NCBI GenBank assembly: GCA_947497305.1
Contig: CANMFY010000002.1
Coordinates: 1 to 35,454, forward strand
DNA: 35,454 bases
Reading direction: 5' to 3'
DNA from: Candidatus Pelagibacterales bacterium
GTDB taxonomy: Bacteria; Pseudomonadota; Alphaproteobacteria; Pelagibacterales; Pelagibacteraceae
Each line of letters begins with the position of its first letter. The stretch's first letter is position 1. Under the pieces are notes generated by a model. It did not search any database. It saw only the letters and a list, made by a program, of their open reading frames with translations, and had not been told where the DNA came from. Below, in pieces: positions 18,137-26,435 of the stretch. A program made the position numbers and the translations under genes.

Positions 18137-19919
18137 TTATCTTTTTATTTTTAGTTTTCTCAATAAATAAATCAGCAAGTTGATCAATTAGAGCATCCCC
18201 TAGTTCTTGTACATCTGCAATTTTTAAAGCTTTACTATAATAGTTAGAAACATCATGACCAATTCCAATTGCATTAATTTCTACATCCTTTTTATTTTCA
18301 ATCCACTTCACTATATTTTTTAAATGTTTTTCTAAGTAGTTTCCTGGATTTACAGAAAGTGTTGAGTCGTCGACAGGAGCTCCATCAGAAATTACCATTA
18401 AAATTTTTCTTTCTTCGCTTCTTTTTTTTAATCTTTGATAAGCCCATAAGATCGCTTCTCCATCAATATTTTCTTTTAAAATTCCCTCTTTTAACATTAG
18501 CCCTAAATTATTCTTTCCTCTCCTCCATGGTGTGTCGGCTGACTTATAAATAATATGAGATAGGTCATTTAATCTTCCAGGATTTTCCATTTTATTTTTT
18601 AACCAAAGCTCTCGACTTTTTCCCCCTTTCCAATTTAAAGTTGTAAATCCTAATACCTCAACTTTTACAGAGCACCTTTCTAGTGTTCGTGACAAAATAT
18701 CAGCACAGATAGCGGCGATGGAAATGGGACGTCCGCGCATTGATCCAGAGTTATCAATCAATAACGTCACCACTGTATCTTTAAAAATTGTATTTTTTTC
18801 TTTTTTATAAGAAAGAGAGTTGTGAGGATCAATAATTACTCGGGTAAGTTTTGCCGTATCAAGCATTCCCTCTTCAAGATCAAATTCCCATGACCTATTC
18901 TGAAATGCAAGTAATTTTCTTTGTAATTTATTTGCTAATCTTGAAATAAAGTTGTGAAAAGATTTTAACTGATTATCTAAATTTTCTCTAAACTTCACCA
19001 TCTCATTTGGATCAACCATTTCTTCAGCATTAATAATTTTATCAAATTTATTTGTAAAAATTTTATATTTAATTTCGCTATTATTTTTTTTAAAGTTAGA
19101 TGATTTAATTTCATCATTCGAATTATTTTCATCTTCAATTAAGGATTCCTGCTCATTTTGATTTGCATTAATCTCGATATCAGGAATTATACTTTCAATG
19201 CTAAAATCTTGTTTATTAGAATTTTTATCTTGATTAATTTGATTATCATTTTGATCTTTTAGTTTATTTTCATTTTTTTCTTCATTATTACTTTCGTTTT
19301 CATCAGGACTTAATTTTTCTTCTAATTTTAAATTTTCGATTATAGAGTTTAAAATATTAGAGAACTTTTCTTGATGAGAAATATTTTTTTTTAATAAATC
19401 TAATTTATTCATAATATGTTCATCAATGATTTTGCTCCAATTTTTTAGACTTTTATTTTCTCCAAGATCTAATTCTAAATTTAGTAGGTGATTTGCTAGA
19501 ATAATATCAAATGCTTTTTCAATACTATTATACATATCATCACTGTGCTCTTTAAATTTATTTTGATAATAGTTTTTAAAATTTAAATTTATTCCCGCAA
19601 AATGTTCTGAACCTAACTTTTCATAGCGGATTTTTTCAGCAATTTTATAAATATTTTTTGCAATCGTGCCTCGTGGTTCAAATTTTTTCGAAATTTCATA
19701 ATTACTATATTTTATTTTTAAAGCTTCGCTATCAGCAAGAGCCCTAATGTTTTGATATTCATCTATCGAGAAAAGATTAATTTTAGGAAGGTTAATAATA
19801 TTACTTTCCTTTACCGGGCTATCTGAAAATAAAATGTTAAGATCTTGTTTCTTTGCTAATGCTTTAATGGTTGAAGAGATGGCTATTTTGAAATTTTCAG
19901 CCTGTTTTTCATTTTCCAT
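18129..19919 (-). CDS. cobT: Cobaltochelatase CobT subunit (VWA protein)
   Basis: A 596-aa VWA-domain protein, partner of the CobS AAA+ ATPase in aerobic cobalt insertion into hydrogenobyrinic acid diamide. N-terminal helical region 1-200, then an Asn/Glu/Asp-rich low-complexity linker (about 204-280), then the C-terminal integrin-like domain with MIDAS motif DNSGSM (389-394), [21 protein letters not shown], and [11 protein letters not shown]. Overlaps cobS by 11 bases. The large subunit CobN and other cobalamin genes are not in the window, and cobST pairs without B12 synthesis are known in alphaproteobacteria, so chelatase function should not be assumed. Confidence 0.92.
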   Translation of the reverse strand: MENEKQAENFKIAISSTIKALAKKQDLNILFSDSPVKESNIINLPKINLFSIDEYQNIRALADSEALKIKYSNYEISKKFEPRGTIAKNIYKIAEKIRYEKLGSEHFAGINLNFKNYYQNKFKEHSDDMYNSIEKAFDIILANHLLNLELDLGENKSLKNWSKIIDEHIMNKLDLLKKNISHQEKFSNILNSIIENLKLEEKLSPDENESNNEEKNENKLKDQNDNQINQDKNSNKQDFSIESIIPDIEINANQNEQESLIEDENNSNDEIKSSNFKKNNSEIKYKIFTNKFDKIINAEEMVDPNEMVKFRENLDNQLKSFHNFISRLANKLQRKLLAFQNRSWEFDLEEGMLDTAKLTRVIIDPHNSLSYKKEKNTIFKDTVVTLLIDNSGSMRGRPISIAAICADILSRTLERCSVKVEVLGFTTLNWKGGKSRELWLKNKMENPGRLNDLSHIIYKSADTPWRRGKNNLGLMLKEGILKENIDGEAILWAYQRLKKRSEERKILMVISDGAPVDDSTLSVNPGNYLEKHLKNIVKWIENKKDVEINAIGIGHDVSNYYSKALKIADVQELGDALIDQLADLFIEKTKNKKIIN

Positions 19920-20904
19920 TTTTGAGATTTATTTTTACACTTGCTGATGTTTCTGTAAGCTCTTTAGCGAAGCATCTTTGAAAGTATTCTCCAATAATGG
20001 TTCTTTCTAATTCATCACAACGATTTAAAAACGATATTCTAAAAGAATAACCAATATCATTAAAAATTTTATAATTATCTGCCCATGTCATTACTGTTCT
20101 TGGACTCATTACTGTCGAAATATCTCCATTAGCAAGGCCAGATCTTGTTAAATCGGCAACCTGGATCATCTTTTGAGCAGTTTTTTTTCCTTCAGCATTA
20201 TTTAGATGAGGGCATTTAGATAGTATGATTTCAAGTTCGTTTTCTTGTTTTAGATAATTTAGAGTAGTCACAATATTCCATCTATCCATTTGTCCCTGAT
20301 TAATTTGCTGCGTTCCATGATAAAGTCCCGAAGTATCCCCAAGACCAATAGTGTTTGCTGTTGCAAATAATCTAAAATATTTATTTTGTTTAATTACTTT
20401 ATTTTTATCAAGCAAAGTTAATTTTCCCTCACTTTCAAGTAATCTTTGAATTACAAACATAACATCAGGTCTGCCAGCATCGTACTCATCAAATACTAAC
20501 GCTACAGGATTTTGCAGCGCCCACGGCAAGATACCCTCTCTAAATTCAGTAACTTGTTTATTATCTTTTATTATGATTGCATCTTTTCCTAAGAGATCAA
20601 TTCTACTAATGTGACTGTCTAAATTTACTCTTATGCAAGGCCAATTTAATCTTGCTGCAACCTGTTCAATATGTGTTGATTTTCCTGTTCCATGAAAACC
20701 TTGAATTAAAACTCTTTTATTAAAAACAAAACCAGCAAGAATTGCAAGAGTAGTATCGCGATCAAATTTATAAGCACTATCTAACTCAGGAACAAATTGA
20801 TTTTTTTTTGAAAAACTTTCAACAGTCATATCTGTTTCAATATTAAAAGTTTGTTTAACAGAAATTTTTATATCAGGGGTATTTTCAAAAATATTATTGT
20901 CCAT
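19909..20904 (-). CDS. cobS: Cobaltochelatase CobS subunit (AAA+ ATPase)
   Basis: A 331-aa AAA+ ATPase of the MoxR/chelatase group, almost exactly the length of characterised CobS. Walker [10 protein letters not shown] (69-77), Walker [11 protein letters not shown] (about 135-144), sensor-1 LFATANTIG, and the [17 protein letters not shown] block containing the arginine finger region are clear, as is [12 protein letters not shown] near sensor 2. It would form a ring that drives remodelling by the CobT VWA partner encoded next. The start overlaps the end of the J-protein gene by 11 bases. Confidence 0.94.
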   Translation of the reverse strand: MDNNIFENTPDIKISVKQTFNIETDMTVESFSKKNQFVPELDSAYKFDRDTTLAILAGFVFNKRVLIQGFHGTGKSTHIEQVAARLNWPCIRVNLDSHISRIDLLGKDAIIIKDNKQVTEFREGILPWALQNPVALVFDEYDAGRPDVMFVIQRLLESEGKLTLLDKNKVIKQNKYFRLFATANTIGLGDTSGLYHGTQQINQGQMDRWNIVTTLNYLKQENELEIILSKCPHLNNAEGKKTAQKMIQVADLTRSGLANGDISTVMSPRTVMTWADNYKIFNDIGYSFRISFLNRCDELERTIIGEYFQRCFAKELTETSASVKINLKNGK

Positions 20905-21541
20905 GATTTACATTTTTTTGATTATTTCTTAAAAGAGTATAAGCGATAGTTATTTCTTTTAATTTATTTTCAAATTTTTTATCACCAGAATTTGTATCTG
21001 GGTGGTATTTTTTTACAAGTTTTTTAAATTGTTCTCTAATTTCGCTCCATTTTACATTACTTTTTAAATCTAGTTTTTTTAAAGCCTCTATTTCTTTTGA
21101 ACTATAAATTGTTTTTTTTTCAAATTGTTTAAAATAATCAGCAGGAAAAATATCTTGTTCTTCTAAAATATTTCTCCAGACTTTATTAAAGAAATTATCT
21201 TTAGAGCCAAGTTTAGAGGTTGGTTTATGCCACGTAATATCTGAATGAATAAACTCTTCAATTTTATCTTGTGACATCTCAGAAAAAAAATCCCATTCGT
21301 GATTATAAATTTTTATATGTTCTGAACAAAACCATTTGTATCCACCTGCGCTTTTTGAGGGTGCTTTAAACTCCCCTGGTTGCTTACATCTTTTCCAGTC
21401 GCATGAATTATCGTTAGTCTTGTTATGTATTTTAAGATGATCACCGCAAAACCACTTATACTGTTTATTAATATCTTTCTTTATAAGACCCTGACCAGAG
21501 GCTAACTCTTTACATTTACTCCATTCACAGATCTTTCTCAT
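20894..21541 (-). CDS. J-domain protein with two tandem Cys/His finger motifs
   Basis: A 215-aa DnaJ-like co-chaperone that should stimulate an Hsp70. The J-domain is C-terminal, with WSEIREQFKKLVKKYHPDTNSGD containing the essential HPD (180-182). The N-terminus has two copies of a Cys/His unit: C5-x4-C10 ... C32-x2-H35 and C47-x4-C52 ... C72-x2-H75, each ending in a YKWFC..H..I.N pattern. Relatives upstream of cobS in other alphaproteobacteria, as I recall them, have a single such unit, so this looks like a duplication. It is the first gene of the operon with cobS and cobT and is divergent from bolA across 34 bases. Zinc binding is inferred from spacing only. Confidence 0.85.
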   Translation of the reverse strand: MRKICEWSKCKELASGQGLIKKDINKQYKWFCGDHLKIHNKTNDNSCDWKRCKQPGEFKAPSKSAGGYKWFCSEHIKIYNHEWDFFSEMSQDKIEEFIHSDITWHKPTSKLGSKDNFFNKVWRNILEEQDIFPADYFKQFEKKTIYSSKEIEALKKLDLKSNVKWSEIREQFKKLVKKYHPDTNSGDKKFENKLKEITIAYTLLRNNQKNVNHGQ

Positions 21542-21575
21542 TTGCGTATTTTTTTAAATTGTCTAAAATTATTTT

Positions 21576-21833
21576 ATGTCTGACTTAAAATATATTATCT
21601 TAGATAAAATTAAACAAAATATCGTATGCGAAAATGTAACAGTGAATAATAAATCACATCTGCACCAACACCACGCTCAATCACCAAAAAATAATAATAG
21701 TCATTTCGAATTGATTATTTCTTCTACTGAATTAAAAAAGTTAAAGCCAATAGATGCTCACAAAAAAATTTATGCAATTTTAAATGAAGAGATGAAAAAT
21801 ATTATTCATTCTCTTGAGATAAAGATTAATTAA
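21576..21833 (+). CDS. BolA family protein
   Basis: An 85-aa BolA-fold protein, usually a partner of monothiol glutaredoxins in iron-sulfur trafficking and signalling. It has the KSHLHQHHAQ histidine cluster in place of the family's SHxHxGH region, then SHFELIISSTELKKLKPIDAHKKIYAILNEEMKNIIHSLEIKI, which is the typical second half (HFxV..S..F..L....RHR.VY..L..E....IHAL.I). Divergent from the J-protein gene, an arrangement common in alphaproteobacteria. The 3' end overlaps aroB by eight bases. Confidence 0.9.
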   Translation: MSDLKYIILDKIKQNIVCENVTVNNKSHLHQHHAQSPKNNNSHFELIISSTELKKLKPIDAHKKIYAILNEEMKNIIHSLEIKIN

Positions 21834-22932
21834 ATTGTTCGATTAAAATAGGTTTGATATTTTTGTTCAAATCAGAAGGTAAAATCTTAGCCTTCCCAAT
21901 TTTGTTTAATAAAATTAAGTTAATTTTAGAACCTGATATTTTTTTATCATGTTTCATATAATTAAAAATTGCAGTTATATCTTTCTTATTAAAAATATCT
22001 TTAATTTGATAATTAATATTTAATTTTCTGTATAAATGTTTGATACGCTGATGTTCGTTTATATTTAACATTTTCATTTTCACAGACAATGAAGATGCAA
22101 TCATCATTCCACATAACACAGCTTCTCCATGAATAAGGTCATTTGAATATTTTTTTACCGCCTCAAAAGCGTGTGCAAAGGTATGACCAAAATTAAGTAT
22201 CGCTCTTAGGTTTTTTTCTTTCTCATCTTTTTGCACTATAATTACTTTACTTTTGCAACTCTCCTTAATTGCATACATTACCTGATCCATGTGAGTTAAA
22301 TTAATTATGGCTTGAGAATTTTTTTCTAGCCAGGAAAAAAATCTTGAATTCATAATCAAAGCATATTTTAAAATCTCCGCATAGCCTGCAACTAAATGTC
22401 TATGGGGTAAACTTTTTAATGTAAGGGGATCAATTAAAACAAGCTTTGGCTGGTAAAATGTTCCAATCATATTTTTACCCTCTCTAGAATTAATTCCAGT
22501 CTTTCCGCCAATGGAAGAGTCTACTTGAGCTAATAAAGTTGTTGGTATTTGAACTAAATTAATACCTCTTTTAAATATACTGCCTGCAAAACCCGATAGA
22601 TCTCCAATAACGCCGCCACCCAGGGCAATTACGCAATCATCGCGATTAAAATTATATTTAAATAGTTTTTCAATAATTCTATTAGTAAAATTCATGTTTT
22701 TGGATTTTTCTCCAGCAGTCAAAATAAAAAGATATTTTTCTTTAGTCTTCAAAGAGGACAAAATTGAATGAATATAAGATCTTGGAATGTTTTTGTCGGT
22801 GATTAATAAAAATTTTTTTGCCTTTGGGATAATTTTTTTAATTTCTGAACCAGTATTGTTTAATAAATTTTTTGAAATAATAACTGGATAACTATTATTC
22901 TTTAAATTAACTTTAATTGTTATTTTTTTCAT
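21826..22932 (-). CDS. aroB: 3-Dehydroquinate synthase
   Basis: A 368-aa NAD- and metal-dependent enzyme that cyclises DAHP to 3-dehydroquinate in the shikimate pathway. Signatures: FILTAGEKSKN, ALGGGVIGDLSGFAGSIFKRGI, QIPTTLLAQVDSSIGGKTGINS, KNMIGTFYQPKLVLIDP, AGYAEILKYALI, and metal-ligand ILNFGHTFAHAFE and IHGEAVLCGM. All catalytic segments are intact and length is normal. Its start overlaps the end of aroK by 20 bases, giving the common aroK-aroB operon. Confidence 0.97.
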   Translation of the reverse strand: MKKITIKVNLKNNSYPVIISKNLLNNTGSEIKKIIPKAKKFLLITDKNIPRSYIHSILSSLKTKEKYLFILTAGEKSKNMNFTNRIIEKLFKYNFNRDDCVIALGGGVIGDLSGFAGSIFKRGINLVQIPTTLLAQVDSSIGGKTGINSREGKNMIGTFYQPKLVLIDPLTLKSLPHRHLVAGYAEILKYALIMNSRFFSWLEKNSQAIINLTHMDQVMYAIKESCKSKVIIVQKDEKEKNLRAILNFGHTFAHAFEAVKKYSNDLIHGEAVLCGMMIASSLSVKMKMLNINEHQRIKHLYRKLNINYQIKDIFNKKDITAIFNYMKHDKKISGSKINLILLNKIGKAKILPSDLNKNIKPILIEQFN

Positions 22933-23437
22933 AAAAATCTATAATTTTTTCAATAATTTTATTCTTACTATTCAAATTACAATTAATTTCATAGTTGGCC
23001 AATTTATATATTGGGTCTCTAGCTTTTTTTAAATTTTTTATACTTTTTTCAATATTATTTGGATCTACCATTGGTCTTTTTTTAGAATTACGTTTAATGC
23101 GGTTAATAATTAAATCTTCATCCATATTTAACCAAATAGATAGATATTCTTTTAAAATTTTCTTTCTAATAAACTCATTGATAAATGCTCCACCACCTAC
23201 AGAAATTATTTTTTCTTTATCATTTTTAATTTTTAAGAAGGTCTTTTCTTCCAGTTCTCTAAAATATTTTTCTCCATTTTGTTTAAAAATTTCGGTAATG
23301 GTCATATTAGCTTCGTCTTCTATTAACATATCGGTATCAATGAATTCAATTTTTAATTTTTTTGCAACTTCTTTTCCAATAGTACTTTTGCCAGTGCCCA
23401 TCATTCCTACTAGTACTAAACTTTTAAGCGTTGCCAT
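22913..23437 (-). CDS. aroK: Shikimate kinase
   Basis: A 174-aa P-loop kinase that phosphorylates shikimate. Walker A GMMGTGKSTIG (11-21), substrate-binding FIDTDMLIE and FRELEEKTF, VGGGAF Walker-B-like loop, and the lid arginines in RNSKKRPMVD are all visible. First gene of the aroK-aroB operon, with aroB overlapping its end by 20 bases. An antisense open frame across this gene is only the complement of its codons. Confidence 0.96.
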   Translation of the reverse strand: MATLKSLVLVGMMGTGKSTIGKEVAKKLKIEFIDTDMLIEDEANMTITEIFKQNGEKYFRELEEKTFLKIKNDKEKIISVGGGAFINEFIRKKILKEYLSIWLNMDEDLIINRIKRNSKKRPMVDPNNIEKSIKNLKKARDPIYKLANYEINCNLNSKNKIIEKIIDFYEKNNN

Positions 23438-23496
23438 TAATCAATGAATAATTTATTAACATAATTTTAATTGAAATATTATATAATTAATTTTTT

Positions 23497-23655
23497 ATGC
23501 CTTTCAGAACTTCAATACAAATTATCTTGGCCGCCTTAGCTATCTTGATTACTATTCTTTGCATTCTTTATTACTTTGGATCAAAAGATATTATTTTAGA
23601 AAAGACAGTAATTATTGAAAAAATTCCAGTAGAAAAGATCAATATAGTTAAATAA
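23497..23655 (+). CDS. Small single-pass membrane peptide, 52 aa, unassigned
   Basis: A short open frame between the divergent start of aroK and the end of the malate synthase gene. It begins MPFRTSIQ, has a strongly hydrophobic helix over residues 7-27 (IQIILAALAILITILCILYYF), then an alternating hydrophobic/charged tail (DIILEKTVIIEKIPVEKINIVK) likely to be a beta strand or coiled coil. Positive N-terminus suggests N-in topology with the tail in the periplasm. The tail loosely recalls the start of LptC-like proteins, but the frame closes at once. The stop lies four bases before the end of the convergent gene. I see no strong ribosome site, so the reading is moderate. Confidence 0.5.
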   Translation: MPFRTSIQIILAALAILITILCILYYFGSKDIILEKTVIIEKIPVEKINIVK

Positions 23656-23659
23656 ATAA

Positions 23660-25267
23660 TTATCTAGTCTCTAATCTAATAATTTCCTTATAAGCAGGAA
23701 TAGTTAAAAAATCTTCAAATTGATTAGCAAGTGACATTTCTTCAAACATTTGAGCAGCGCGTTCGTAATTACTTTTTTCAAATTTATTTTCTCCAAATTC
23801 TTCTTTAATTTTTACCATTTCTTCTTTTACAATTTTTTTTACATACATAGGGTCAATTATTTTTCCATCGCTAGTTTTGCATTGATGTTTATTCCATTGC
23901 CAAACCTGTGCTCTTGAGATTTCTGCCGTGGCAGCATCCTCCATTAAATTGTAAAGCGGAACACAACCATTACCACCAAGCCATGCAGCTAAATATTGAA
24001 TTCCTACAGAAATATTTTTTCTAAGACCATCTTCAGTAATGTCTCCTTTTTCTGCTAGCAATAAATCATGAGCTTCAATTTTTACATTATTTAGAACTTT
24101 ATCTACCTGATTAGCCTTTGGCATTTTTTCATCGAATATATCTTTTGCAATTTTTACTAAACCAGGATGAGCAACCCAAGTGCCATCATAACCATCATTA
24201 GCTTCTCTTAATTTGTCCTGTTTTACTGCATCCATTGCTTTTTGATTTAAAGCTTCATCACCCTTAATTGGAATTTGGGCAGCCATCCCACCCATCGCAT
24301 GAGCGCCTCTAAGATGACAGGTCTTAATTAATAATAAACTATATGATCTTAAAAAATGTGTAGTCATTTTAAGGATTGATCGGTCTGGTAGTAAGAAATC
24401 TTTAAACTTTTTGAATTTTTTTATATAGCTAAAAATATAATCCCATCTTCCACAGTTTAGTCCTACGATATGATCTTTTAACTCAAATAGAATCTCATCC
24501 ATTTCAAAAGAAGCTAGGATTGTCTCTATTAAGACTGTTGCTTTAATAGTTCCATGTTTAATACCTAATTTTTTTTGTGCTTCTGTAAATACGTCGTTCC
24601 AAAGTCTAGCTTCAAGATGACTTTCCATTTTTGGTAAATAGAAATAAGGGCCCGTTCCATTATTAAGTAGCTGCTTAGCGTTATGATAAAAATAAACAGC
24701 AAAATCAAATATACCCCCTGAACATTTTTCGTTATCAACTAGAAAATGCGCTTCATCTAAATGCCATCCTCTTGGTCTTACAATAAGCACAGCATGTTTT
24801 TCATTTAATTTATATTCTTTGCCAGTAGTTTTATCTGTAAAATTAATTTTTTTATTAATTGCATTTTTTAAATTAATTTGACCTTCAACAACACTATTCC
24901 AAGCGGGTGTTGCTGAATCTTCAAGATCTGCCATAAAACAACTTGCTCCAGAATTAAGAGCATTGATAATCATTTTTTTATTAGCTGGCCCTGTAATTTC
25001 GACCCTACGATCTTGAAGATCGTTTGGAACATTTGAAATTTTCCAGTTTTTTTCTCTTATAGATTTTGTTTCCTCTAAAAAATTTGGACGCCAACCTCCA
25101 TCAATTTTTTTTTGAATATCTTGTCTACGTTTTAGCAATTCAAGTCTTCGAGAATTAAATTTTCGATGTAAATCAGCTACAAACTCTAAACAATCTAAAG
25201 TTAAAATTTCGTCAAATTCTGGAGAAATTTTTCCTGTAATAGTGGTATTTTTTGGAAAAGATTTCAT
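23660..25267 (-). CDS. aceB: Malate synthase A
   Basis: A malate synthase of the A isoform (about 535 aa) condensing glyoxylate and acetyl-CoA in the glyoxylate shunt. Signatures: DLQDRRVEITGPANKKMIINALNSGA, CFMADLEDSATPAW, catalytic Arg in VRPRGWHLDE, IKATVLIETILASFEMDEILFEL, GLNCGRWDYIFS, AHAMGGMAAQIPI, and late-acting EDAATAEISRAQVWQW. I chose ATG 25265-25267; an in-frame GTG three codons earlier (25276) is the alternative. Divergent from accA across about 60 bases, which is too short for the glycine riboswitch reported upstream of malate synthase in SAR11. Confidence 0.96.
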   Translation of the reverse strand: MKSFPKNTTITGKISPEFDEILTLDCLEFVADLHRKFNSRRLELLKRRQDIQKKIDGGWRPNFLEETKSIREKNWKISNVPNDLQDRRVEITGPANKKMIINALNSGASCFMADLEDSATPAWNSVVEGQINLKNAINKKINFTDKTTGKEYKLNEKHAVLIVRPRGWHLDEAHFLVDNEKCSGGIFDFAVYFYHNAKQLLNNGTGPYFYLPKMESHLEARLWNDVFTEAQKKLGIKHGTIKATVLIETILASFEMDEILFELKDHIVGLNCGRWDYIFSYIKKFKKFKDFLLPDRSILKMTTHFLRSYSLLLIKTCHLRGAHAMGGMAAQIPIKGDEALNQKAMDAVKQDKLREANDGYDGTWVAHPGLVKIAKDIFDEKMPKANQVDKVLNNVKIEAHDLLLAEKGDITEDGLRKNISVGIQYLAAWLGGNGCVPLYNLMEDAATAEISRAQVWQWNKHQCKTSDGKIIDPMYVKKIVKEEMVKIKEEFGENKFEKSNYERAAQMFEEMSLANQFEDFLTIPAYKEIIRLETR

Positions 25268-25328
25268 ATAAGCCACAATTTATATATAAAACTACTCGAA
25301 CTCAATATTTATAAAATAGAACTATTAA

Positions 25329-26435
25329 ATGAATTATTTAGATTTTGAAGACGACATTAAAGTATTAGATCAAAGAGTTCAGGAACTTAAAGCCCCTTAT
25401 ATTGCCAAAGGAATCACTACCGTCGAAAATCCTACAGTTGTTGACGCTGAAAGAAGGTTGAATGAAGCATTAGAGCGGGTATATGCAAATCTTAATCGAT
25501 GGCAAAAAACAAAAGTTGCAAGACATGAATTTAGACCTCGTTCTATTAATTATATTCAAAAGATCTTTCCAGATTTTACTAACTTATCAGGAGATCGTCT
25601 GTACGGAGAAGACCAATCTGTACTAGCAGGTTTTGCAAGTCTTGATGGGGTTTCAGTTTTAGTTATTGGGCAAGAAAAAGGGAACGATACTCAATCTAGA
25701 CTTCAAAGAAATTTTGGAATGATGAGACCAGAAGGGTACCGAAAGAGTATGCGTTTAATGAATCTCGCAGATAGATTAAATATCCCCATTATAACATTTA
25801 TAGATACTCCAGGCGCATATCCTGGAAAAGGAGCAGAAGAGCGAGGCCAGGCAGAGGCAATTGCCAAATGTATTGAGTGTTGTCTTAATGTAAAAGTTCC
25901 AATGATTTCAGTTGTTATAGGAGAAGGAGGCTCAGGAGGAGCGATAGCCCTTGCGACTGCTAATAAAGTTTTAATGTTAGAATATTCAATTTATTCAGTA
26001 ATATCACCCGAAGGGTGTGCATCGATTCTTTGGCGAGATCCAAAAAAAGCAAAGGAGGCGGCAGAGGCTATGAAAATTTCTTCACAAGATTTATTTGAAA
26101 ATAAAATTATTGATGAAATTATTAAAGAGCCCAAAGGCGGAGCTCACCGAAATCACGATGAAATAGTTTCAAATGTTACTCTAAGCATTAAAAAAAATTT
26201 AAATGAGTTGATAAAAATTTCCCCAGAAGAGCTTATTTATCAACGAAAAAACAGATTTTTAAGTATTGGAAGAGATGTGATGATTACTAAAGAAGAATTT
26301 TATAAAGACACGCGCATTAGTACTGTTACTTTTAATCCATTCAATTGGAAATTGTTGCTTCAAAATAATCGTAGATTAGTCGCAACAGTTGCTGTGATTA
26401 TAATTTTATTTATTTTAGTATTAATTTTTGCTTAA
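25329..26435 (+). CDS. accA: Acetyl-CoA carboxylase carboxyltransferase alpha subunit with C-terminal membrane helix
   Basis: A 368-aa AccA, which with AccD transfers carboxyl from biotin carboxyl carrier protein to acetyl-CoA at the first step of fatty-acid synthesis. The core matches throughout: MNYLDFEDDIKVLDQRVQEL, RHEFRPRSINYI, FGMMRPEGYRKSMRLM, FIDTPGAYPGKGAEERGQAEAI, VIGEGGSGGAIALA, YSVISPEGCASILWRD. The usual AccA ends near residue 318; this one continues about 50 residues through NPFNWKLLLQNNRRL into a 20-residue hydrophobic helix (about 347-367) that ends the protein. The positive residues just before the helix suggest a cytoplasmic body anchored to the inner membrane. The 3' end overlaps secA by 15 bases. 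Confidence 0.95.
   Translation: MNYLDFEDDIKVLDQRVQELKAPYIAKGITTVENPTVVDAERRLNEALERVYANLNRWQKTKVARHEFRPRSINYIQKIFPDFTNLSGDRLYGEDQSVLAGFASLDGVSVLVIGQEKGNDTQSRLQRNFGMMRPEGYRKSMRLMNLADRLNIPIITFIDTPGAYPGKGAEERGQAEAIAKCIECCLNVKVPMISVVIGEGGSGGAIALATANKVLMLEYSIYSVISPEGCASILWRDPKKAKEAAEAMKISSQDLFENKIIDEIIKEPKGGAHRNHDEIVSNVTLSIKKNLNELIKISPEELIYQRKNRFLSIGRDVMITKEEFYKDTRISTVTFNPFNWKLLLQNNRRLVATVAVIIILFILVLIFA

Noticed and set aside
19070-19310. Asn/Glu-rich repetitive stretch as a DNA repeat
   Set aside because: It encodes the acidic low-complexity linker of CobT, which is known to be variable; the DNA has no regular repeat unit.
22995-23447. A 150-residue open frame on the plus strand opposite aroK
   Set aside because: It is hydrophobic low-complexity sequence produced by the complement of A/T-rich codons; aroK on the other strand has every family motif.
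25268-25328. Glycine riboswitch upstream of malate synthase, as described for SAR11
   Set aside because: The gap to accA is only about 60 bases and shows no tandem aptamer features; the enzyme is also the A isoform.
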